DNA of 11,323 nt from Pseudomonadota bacterium (GTDB lineage Bacteria; Bdellovibrionota; Bacteriovoracia; Bacteriovoracales; Bacteriovoracaceae). The stretch lies in the NCBI GenBank assembly GCA_021299675.1, contig JAJTIF010000263.1, positions 1 to 11,323 on the forward strand, in the 5' to 3' direction. The position numbers and the translations under genes are program-made. The notes beneath the pieces are model-generated. The model did no database searches. It saw only the letters and a list, made by a program, of their open reading frames with translations, and was not told the origin of the DNA. Positions 5,114 through 11,323 of this stretch are shown here, piece by piece. The first letter of the stretch is position 1, and every line of letters starts with the position of its first letter.

Positions 5114-5485
5114 ATGTCTATCACTAACGAACAACTCATCGAACACGTATCTAAAATGTCAGTTCTTGACCTTGCTAACTTGGTTAAAGAGCTCGAAACA
5201 AAGTTTGGCGTATCTGCAGCTCCTGTTGCTGTTGCCGGTGCAGCCGCTGCTGCGGGTCCAGCTGCGGAAGAGAAGACTGAGTTCACAGTTGTTCTCGCTG
5301 ACAAAGGTGCAAGCCCAATTAACGTTATTAAAGAAGTACGCGCGATCACAGGCCTTGGCTTGAAAGAAGCTAAAGACCTCGTAGAAGGCGCTCCTAAGAC
5401 TGTTAAGGAAGGCGTAACTAAAGCTGAGTCAGAAGAGCTCAAGAAGAAACTTGAAGCTGCTGGCGCAAAAGTTGAAATTAAATAA
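5114..5485 (+). CDS. rplL: 50S ribosomal protein L7/L12
   Basis: L12 is the multi-copy stalk protein that recruits and activates EF-Tu, EF-G, IF2 and RF3. The 123-residue product (E. coli has 121) shows the three expected parts: an N-terminal dimerisation domain (about 1-33) that binds L10; an Ala/Gly/Pro-rich flexible hinge (about 34-54); and a globular C-terminal domain with INVIKEVRAITGLGLKEAKD and LVEGAPKTVKEG. AAGGAG (5103-5108), 5 bases before the ATG, is a stronger ribosome-binding site than that of rplJ. This fits the known need for several L12 copies per L10. The following gap contains an attenuator-like hairpin before rpoB. Confidence 0.99.
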   Translation: MSITNEQLIEHVSKMSVLDLANLVKELETKFGVSAAPVAVAGAAAAAGPAAEEKTEFTVVLADKGASPINVIKEVRAITGLGLKEAKDLVEGAPKTVKEGVTKAESEELKKKLEAAGAKVEIK

Positions 5486-5515
5486 TCCTGTCCAGTAATC
5501 TGGGGATTTTATTCG

Positions 5516-5549
5516 TGGAAGTGCATCCAAAAAATGCACTTCCATTTTT
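5516..5549 (+). terminator. Attenuator-like intrinsic terminator between rplL and rpoB
   Basis: A perfect 11-bp stem, TGGAAGTGCAT (5516-5526) with ATGCACTTCCA (5534-5544), has loop CCAAAAA and is followed by five T (5545-5549), then GCG and TTTT. It lies 30 bases after rplL and 47 bases before rpoB. No convincing promoter follows it, so it is probably a partial terminator that lowers rpoBC relative to ribosomal protein mRNA, as the rplL-rpoB attenuator does in E. coli. A smaller stem, CCAG/CTGG (5492-5495/5500-5503), lies just before it. An RNase processing role is the main alternative. Confidence 0.8.
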
Positions 5550-5596
5550 GCGTTTTAATTAAGCGTTATCTTTGAAGAAATTTTGAGGAGTCAGCA

Positions 5597-8500
5597 ATGA
5601 CAAAAGTTTTCGCCCCCAACGCCTGGACGCGCAGAAGTTTTAGCAAAAACGACTACGTCATTCCACCACCATCACTCATGAAGCTCCAAATTAGCTCTTA
5701 TGAGGATTTCTTGCAGAAGGATATTCCTCCTGTGAAACGTGAAGATAAGGGCCTTCAAGCCGTCTTCAAATCCATTTTCCCAATCTTTGATTTTAATAAA
5801 ACAGTCTCTCTTGAGTTCGTTTCGTACACTCTTGAGGAGCCTAAATATACGGTGACAGAATGTCGCGCCCGCGGAATGTCTTACGAATCACCTCTCAAGG
5901 TGACTGTTCGTTTGATTTTCTACGACCTTAACTCTGAGAAAGAAGATGGTACAAAAACTATCTCTTCGATCAAAGAGCAGGAAGTTTACCTTGGTAACAT
6001 CCCTCTTATGGCGCCAACCGGCTCATTTATCTTCAATGGTACTGAGCGCGTTATCGTTTCTCAGTTGCACCGTTCACCCGGTATTATCTTTGAGCACGAT
6101 TCAGGCAAGAAGCACTCTTCAGGCAAACTTCTCTATTCAGCACGCATCATCCCTCATCGTGGATCGTGGCTAGATTTTGAGTTTGATCACAAAAATATTC
6201 TTTATGCTCGTATCGATCGTAAACGTAAGTTCCACGCGACAGTGGTTCTTAAGGCTATGGGATACAGTGTTTCTGAACTCCTCAAAGCATTCTACCCACT
6301 CGAAACTCTTCACCTCTCTGAGAAGTCATATGAGCGTGAGTTAGACTTCGAACTCCTTAACGGAGCTCGTCTTGAAGATGACGTCGTTCATCCAAAGACC
6401 GGGGAAGCGATCATCAAGAAAGGCAAAAAGATCACTAAGGCGGCTATCCAGAAGTTGAAGCAGTCTGGAATGAAGACTCTTCCGGCTAAGCTTGAAGACA
6501 TCATCGGCAAAGTTGTTGCTGACGATATCTACGACAAGACCACTGGTGAAGTTCTTATTGCTGCTAACCAAGCCCTGACAGAAGCCAATATTTTTGAGCT
6601 CATGAATTCAGGTAACAAGAAAGTTCAAGTTATCTACATTGATAACGTCAATTACTCTGATCAGATCAGAAACACCTTGTTCCTTGATAAGACGAACTCA
6701 ACTGAAGACGCTCTCCTTAAAGTGTTCGAGCGTCTACGCCCAGGTGAGCCACCTACACTAGAAGCTGCCGAACAGCTCTTCGGTGGTCTTTTCTTCAATG
6801 CTGTTAAGTATGACCTCTCTAAAGTCGGTCGTATGAAGATCAACTATAAGTTTGGTCTAGATATTCCTGTTGAGAACACAATTCTTACTAAAGACGATAT
6901 CTTGATGACTGTTAAGTACCTTGTTGATCTCAACAACGGTAAGGGTCAAGTTGATGATATCGATCACTTGGGTAACCGTCGTGTTCGCGCCGTTGGTGAA
7001 CTTCTTGAGAACCAATTCCGCGTAGGTTTGGTTCGTATGGAGCGCGCAGTAAAAGAGCGCATGAGTATTCAAGAACTTGATACCATGATGCCTCACGATC
7101 TAGTGAACCAGAAACCTGTGGCTGCTGCGATAAAAGAATTCTTTGGTTCATCTCAGCTTTCTCAGTTCATGGATCAAACGAACCCACTCTCTGAAGTGAC
7201 ACACAAGCGTCGTCTTTCAGCTCTTGGCCCAGGCGGTCTCACTCGCGAGAGAGCTGGCTTCGAAGTTCGCGACGTTCACGCCACTCACTACGGTCGTATG
7301 TGCCCGATTGAGACTCCAGAAGGACCAAACATCGGTCTTATCACGTCTCTCTCTACGTATGCGAAAGTTTCTGAGTATGGCTTCATTGAAACACCTTACC
7401 GTGTTGTTAACGAAGATCGCACTCTTGAGAAGAAAGTCCGCTACTTCTCTTCTTTCGAAGAAGAAGGGAAGATTATCGCTCAAGCTGACCGCGCTTCAAT
7501 CACTGAAGGCCGCGTGAAAGGTCACATGATTCCAGCTCGTAAACAGGGTGAACTTGCCCTTGTTGATGAGTCAGAAGTAGATCTCATGGACGTTTCTCCG
7601 TCTCAAATGATTTCGATCGCAACTTCATTGATTCCATTCTTGGAGCATGATGATGCGAACCGTGCACTTATGGGCTCAAACATGATGAGACAGGCCGTGC
7701 CTGTTATCAGAACAGATGCTCCTATCGTTGGTACTGGCGTAGAGAACGTTGTGGCCCGTGACTCTGGTGCCATTCTCTTCGCTGAGCACGATGGAAAAGT
7801 TATTTTCGTAGATTCAAACCGTATCGTTATCCAGCGTGATAACTTTAAGGAAGATGAGTCAGGCGTTGATATCTATCATCTTGTTAAGTATCAGCGTACC
7901 AACCAAAACACCTGTGCAAACCAACGCGCTCTCGTAAAAGAGGGTGATGTCGTTAGACTTGGAGACGTTATTGCTGACGGTCCAGGTACGCAGTACGGTG
8001 ACTTGGCTCTCGGTCATAACATCCTCGTGGCATTCATGCCGTGGGGTGGATATAACTACGAAGATTCAATCCTCATTAACGAAAAGCTTCTGGCTCAAGA
8101 TGTGTTCACGACTGTTCACATCGAAAACTATGAAGTTGAAGCTCGTGACACAAAACTAGGTAAGGAAGAAATTACTCGCGATATTCCAAACGTTTCAGAA
8201 GAGGCTCTCAAGGACCTCGACGAAGCCGGGATTATTCGTGTTGGTGCTATCGTTAAGCCTGGAGACGTACTTGTAGGTAAAATCACACCTAAAGGCGAAA
8301 CTCAACTTTCACCTGAAGAGAAGCTTCTCAAAGCTATTTTCGGTGATAAAGCTGGCGACGTTAAAGATACTTCTTTGCGTGTACCATCTTCTGTTCGCGG
8401 TACAGTCATTGATGCTCACGTGTTTACACGTGAAGGTGTTGAACTTGATCAACGCTCAAAAGCTATCATCGAGCGAGAAACCACTCTTATTCGTCGTGAT

Positions 8501-9718
8501 GAGAATATCGAAGTTAAAGCGATCCAACGCTCAGCTATTCGTAAGATTGCTGAAATGCTTGGCGGAGCTACGATCGAAGATAAACTTATCTCCGAAGACG
8601 GATCAACTGAGCTCCTTAAGAAGGGCACGAAGATTACTGAAGAAGTTCTTTTCGAAATCCCGTTCGAACTTATTGGCTACTTGCCACTTAAGGCTGAGCA
8701 GGAAGAAAGACTTTCTGAATACTTCGCTGACATCCGCAACCGTATCAACCGCGTTCGCTCAAAAGCAAACGAGCAAATTGCTAAGCTTCATAAAGGCGAT
8801 GAGTTGCCACCAGGCGTGATTAAGAAAGTTGTTGTCTATATCGCCATCAAGAGAAAGCTCCAGGCCGGTGATAAGATGGCGGGACGCCACGGTAACAAAG
8901 GTGTTATCTCACGCGTTCTTCCTCTTGAAGACATGCCTTATATGGCTGACGGTACTCCGGTTGAAATCGTATTGAATCCACTGGGTGTTCCATCACGTAT
9001 GAACATTGGACAGCTTCTTGAGTTGCACCTTGGTTGGGCTGGTCGCGGACTTGGAGACAAGATCTCTACGATGCTCGAGCAAAAAATGGACATCTCTCGC
9101 ATTAAGGATCTGATTTCTAAGATCTACAAGTCAGCAGAGTCTGATGCGTGGTTGAAGAAAGCTAAGGACGAAGAAGTTTACCGTTTGGCTGAACAACTTC
9201 AGTCTGGCGTTCGTTTCGCAAGCCCAGTGTTTGACGGAGCAACAGAAGAAGATATCGAAGAGATGCTAGAGCTTGCTGACCTCGACAAGAGTGCTAAAAC
9301 CACTCTGTTCGACGGGATTACTGGTGAAGCATTCTCTGAAGAAGTAACCGTTGGTTCAATGTATATGCTGAAGCTTCACCACTTGGTGGATGAAAAGATT
9401 CACGCTCGTTCAACTGGTCCTTACTCACTTGTAACTCAGCAGCCACTCGGTGGTAAGGCTCAGTTTGGTGGTCAGCGACTCGGAGAAATGGAAGTGTGGG
9501 CACTTGAAGCTTACGGCGCTGCTTATACTCTACAAGAGTTCCTTACAGTTAAGTCGGACGACGTTGTTGGCCGTACAAGAATGTATGAATCAATTGTAAA
9601 AGGTGAGCAAGTACTTGAGCCGGGTCTACCAGAGTCTTTCAACGTTCTAATTCGTGAGCTTCAAGCTCTCGCACTTGACGTGAAACTCGAAGAGCCAGCA
9701 ACTGAAACGTTACTTTAA
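5597..9718 (+). CDS. rpoB: DNA-directed RNA polymerase subunit beta
   Basis: The beta subunit of RNA polymerase forms one half of the active-site cleft. The 1373-residue protein (E. coli has 1342) has the full set of landmarks. The rifampicin pocket FFGSSQLSQFMDQTNPLSEV lies at about 515-534, continuing THKRRLSALGPGGLTRERAGF, with Q523, D526, H536, R539 and S541 at the places of E. coli Q513, D516, H526, R529 and S531. The HYGRMCPIETPEGPNIGLI block follows. GDKMAGRHGNKG is at 1091-1102, and the C-terminal clamp has GGKAQFGGQRLGEMEVWALE from 1285. The region around 240-330 (KTGEAIIKKGKKITKAAI and following) matches the insertion seen in proteobacterial beta subunits. GAGGAG (5585-5590) supports the ATG at 5597. 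rpoC follows after 21 bases. Confidence 0.99.
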   Translation: MTKVFAPNAWTRRSFSKNDYVIPPPSLMKLQISSYEDFLQKDIPPVKREDKGLQAVFKSIFPIFDFNKTVSLEFVSYTLEEPKYTVTECRARGMSYESPLKVTVRLIFYDLNSEKEDGTKTISSIKEQEVYLGNIPLMAPTGSFIFNGTERVIVSQLHRSPGIIFEHDSGKKHSSGKLLYSARIIPHRGSWLDFEFDHKNILYARIDRKRKFHATVVLKAMGYSVSELLKAFYPLETLHLSEKSYERELDFELLNGARLEDDVVHPKTGEAIIKKGKKITKAAIQKLKQSGMKTLPAKLEDIIGKVVADDIYDKTTGEVLIAANQALTEANIFELMNSGNKKVQVIYIDNVNYSDQIRNTLFLDKTNSTEDALLKVFERLRPGEPPTLEAAEQLFGGLFFNAVKYDLSKVGRMKINYKFGLDIPVENTILTKDDILMTVKYLVDLNNGKGQVDDIDHLGNRRVRAVGELLENQFRVGLVRMERAVKERMSIQELDTMMPHDLVNQKPVAAAIKEFFGSSQLSQFMDQTNPLSEVTHKRRLSALGPGGLTRERAGFEVRDVHATHYGRMCPIETPEGPNIGLITSLSTYAKVSEYGFIETPYRVVNEDRTLEKKVRYFSSFEEEGKIIAQADRASITEGRVKGHMIPARKQGELALVDESEVDLMDVSPSQMISIATSLIPFLEHDDANRALMGSNMMRQAVPVIRTDAPIVGTGVENVVARDSGAILFAEHDGKVIFVDSNRIVIQRDNFKEDESGVDIYHLVKYQRTNQNTCANQRALVKEGDVVRLGDVIADGPGTQYGDLALGHNILVAFMPWGGYNYEDSILINEKLLAQDVFTTVHIENYEVEARDTKLGKEEITRDIPNVSEEALKDLDEAGIIRVGAIVKPGDVLVGKITPKGETQLSPEEKLLKAIFGDKAGDVKDTSLRVPSSVRGTVIDAHVFTREGVELDQRSKAIIERETTLIRRDENIEVKAIQRSAIRKIAEMLGGATIEDKLISEDGSTELLKKGTKITEEVLFEIPFELIGYLPLKAEQEERLSEYFADIRNRINRVRSKANEQIAKLHKGDELPPGVIKKVVVYIAIKRKLQAGDKMAGRHGNKGVISRVLPLEDMPYMADGTPVEIVLNPLGVPSRMNIGQLLELHLGWAGRGLGDKISTMLEQKMDISRIKDLISKIYKSAESDAWLKKAKDEEVYRLAEQLQSGVRFASPVFDGATEEDIEEMLELADLDKSAKTTLFDGITGEAFSEEVTVGSMYMLKLHHLVDEKIHARSTGPYSLVTQQPLGGKAQFGGQRLGEMEVWALEAYGAAYTLQEFLTVKSDDVVGRTRMYESIVKGEQVLEPGLPESFNVLIRELQALALDVKLEEPATETLL

Positions 9719-9739
9719 TTTTAGAGGAGCAACAGTCAC

Positions 9740-11323
9740 ATGAAAGACTTGCTAAACTTTTTTGATAAGCCGAAAGATCCAGTCAGCGTGCAAGCCATTT
9801 CTATCAAAATGGCGAGCCCTGATACCATTCGTGAGTGGTCGTTTGGCGAAGTAAAGAAACCAGAAACAATCAACTACCGTACTTTCAAGCCAGAGCGTGA
9901 CGGTCTTTTTTGTGCCAAAATTTTTGGACCGATAAAGGACTATGAGTGTATCTGCGGTAAGTATAAGCGTATGAAGCACCGTGGAGTGGTTTGTGAGAAG
10001 TGTGGCGTTGAAGTCACTCTTTCCAAAGTTCGCCGTGAGCGTTGTGGGCACATTGAACTCGCGACACCAGTGGCGCACATCTGGTTCTTGCGTTCACTTC
10101 CAAGTCGTATCGGTGCTCTCCTTGACCTTACTCTTAAGGATCTCGAGCGCATTCTTTACAACGAAGCCTATATTGTTCTTCAGTCAGCAACGACTGGCAC
10201 AGATGGCGGTTTAGAAGTCGGTTCAATTCTCACTGAGCAAAAGTTTCATGAACTTAAGTCTGCTTCAGTTGATTTCAAAGCTGGCATGGGCGGAGAAATT
10301 GTTAAGGACCTTCTCTCTAAGGTAGACCTTGATATTCTCAATAAAGAGCTTCGCAGAGGCCTTAAAGACGCCACAACTGACCTTTCACGCGCTAAAATTA
10401 TTAAGCGTCTGAAGGTTGTTGAGTCACTCTTGAAGAGCTCAAACAAGCCCGACTGGTTCATGATGGATGTGATCCCTGTCCTTCCACCAGATCTTCGTCC
10501 TCTTGTCCCTCTTGAAGCGGGTCGTTTTGCCACTTCTGATCTTAACGATCTCTATCGCCGTGTGATCAACCGTAACAACCGTTTAAAGCGCCTCAAGGAA
10601 TTGAACGCTCCAGAAATCATTATCCGTAACGAAAAGCGTATGCTTCAAGAAGCGGTTGATGCTCTCTTTGATAACGGTCGCCGTGGGAAAGTATTCACAG
10701 GCGCAAACAAGCGTCCATTGCGTTCACTTTCAGACATGTTGAAAGGTAAGCAGGGTCGCTTCCGCCAAAACCTTCTTGGTAAGCGCGTAGACTATTCTGG
10801 TCGTTCGGTGATTGTGGTTGGACCTAATCTTCGTCTTCACCAGTGTGGTCTTCCGAAATTGATGGCATTGGAACTTTTCAAGCCATTCATTTACAACAAA
10901 CTGATTGAGAAAGGTCACTGTACGACAATTAAAGTGGCTAAAAAAATGGTAGAGCAGCAGCGCCAGGAAGTTTGGGATATCCTTGAGGACGTTGTCCAAG
11001 AGCACCCAGTTCTTCTTAACCGCGCTCCTACACTTCACCGACTTGGTATTCAAGCCTTTGAACCTGTGTTGATCGAAGGTAAAGCTATTCAGCTTCACCC
11101 TCTCGTTTGTACAGCATTCAACGCTGACTTCGACGGTGACCAGATGGCTGTACACGTTCCATTGTCAATTGAAGCTCAAATTGAAGCTCGCGTTTTGGCC
11201 ATGTCAACGAACAACATTCTCTCTCCAAAAGACGGAACACCAATTATCGTTCCCTCTCAGGATATTGTTCTCGGTATGTACTACATGTCTCGCGTGCGCC
11301 CGTTCGCTCGCGGCCATAGCAAG
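9740..11323 (+). CDS. rpoC: DNA-directed RNA polymerase subunit beta', N-terminal part
   Basis: The gene starts at the ATG at 9740 (AGAGGAG at 9723-9729) and is open to the window edge, giving 528 residues of a protein usually about 1,400 long. The N-terminus MKDLLNFF is of the E. coli type. The zinc ribbon cysteines are C70, C72, C85 and C88, the same numbers as in E. coli. The absolutely conserved NADFDGD motif, whose three aspartates hold the catalytic magnesium, is at 461-467. The switch and bridge-approach segments RQNLLGKRVDYSGRSVIVVG and LLNRAPTLHRLGIQAFEP are present. The polypeptide is cut only by the end of the window. It is co-transcribed with rpoB and the products assemble with alpha and omega. 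Confidence 0.99.
   Translation, partial: MKDLLNFFDKPKDPVSVQAISIKMASPDTIREWSFGEVKKPETINYRTFKPERDGLFCAKIFGPIKDYECICGKYKRMKHRGVVCEKCGVEVTLSKVRRERCGHIELATPVAHIWFLRSLPSRIGALLDLTLKDLERILYNEAYIVLQSATTGTDGGLEVGSILTEQKFHELKSASVDFKAGMGGEIVKDLLSKVDLDILNKELRRGLKDATTDLSRAKIIKRLKVVESLLKSSNKPDWFMMDVIPVLPPDLRPLVPLEAGRFATSDLNDLYRRVINRNNRLKRLKELNAPEIIIRNEKRMLQEAVDALFDNGRRGKVFTGANKRPLRSLSDMLKGKQGRFRQNLLGKRVDYSGRSVIVVGPNLRLHQCGLPKLMALELFKPFIYNKLIEKGHCTTIKVAKKMVEQQRQEVWDILEDVVQEHPVLLNRAPTLHRLGIQAFEPVLIEGKAIQLHPLVCTAFNADFDGDQMAVHVPLSIEAQIEARVLAMSTNNILSPKDGTPIIVPSQDIVLGMYYMSRVRPFARGHSK

Noticed and set aside
8343..8819. Plus-strand open frame of 158 codons in another frame of rpoB.
   Set aside because: rpoB is continuous and fully conserved through this stretch, so the overlapping frame is a shadow.

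Overview
The window is a bacterial housekeeping locus for translation and transcription, read entirely on the + strand. Its layout is the tail of an rRNA methyltransferase gene, four tRNA genes (Thr-UGU, Tyr-GUA, Gly-UCC, Thr-GGU), tuf, tRNA-Trp, secE, nusG, rplK, rplA, rplJ, rplL, rpoB and the first 528 codons of rpoC. The order tRNA-Thr/Tyr/Gly/Thr-tuf followed by secE-nusG-rplKAJL-rpoBC is the classical proteobacterial arrangement known from E. coli. The proteins are close to proteobacterial types: three-helix SecE, an RpoB with the proteobacterial-like insertion around residues 240-330, and RpoC zinc cysteines at the E. coli positions. The moderate G+C content, the EF-Tu and RpoB character and the rlmB neighbour suggest a Bdellovibrionota or former 'deltaproteobacterial' organism (a Bacteriovorax/Peredibacter-like bacterium is my guess, at low confidence).

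Region by region: bases 1-294 hold the catalytic C-terminus of a SpoU/TrmH (RlmB-type) methyltransferase. A probable promoter near 303-331 drives the tRNA cluster at 369-731, and all four tRNAs encode CCA. A 132-base leader with a hairpin precedes tuf (864-2051), which ends at a strong intrinsic terminator. tRNA-Trp starts only 6 bases after that terminator. A second candidate promoter lies before secE-nusG. The ribosomal protein genes rplK, rplA, rplJ and rplL follow, then rpoB and rpoC. There is no stretch above 300 bases without a gene.

The most informative non-coding content is RNA regulation. Two look-alike stem-loop elements, directly upstream of rplK and of rplA, resemble the L1-binding site of 23S rRNA (helices 76-77). 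A typical L10 leader precedes rplJ and is followed by a hairpin that would hide the rplJ Shine-Dalgarno sequence. A strong attenuator-like hairpin with a T tract sits between rplL and rpoB. Together they suggest separate feedback on L11/L1, feedback on L10/L12, and partial uncoupling of RNA polymerase subunits from ribosomal protein output. I found no mobile element, CRISPR array, defence system or unknown gene; the genes are ordinary and the leaders are where interest lies.
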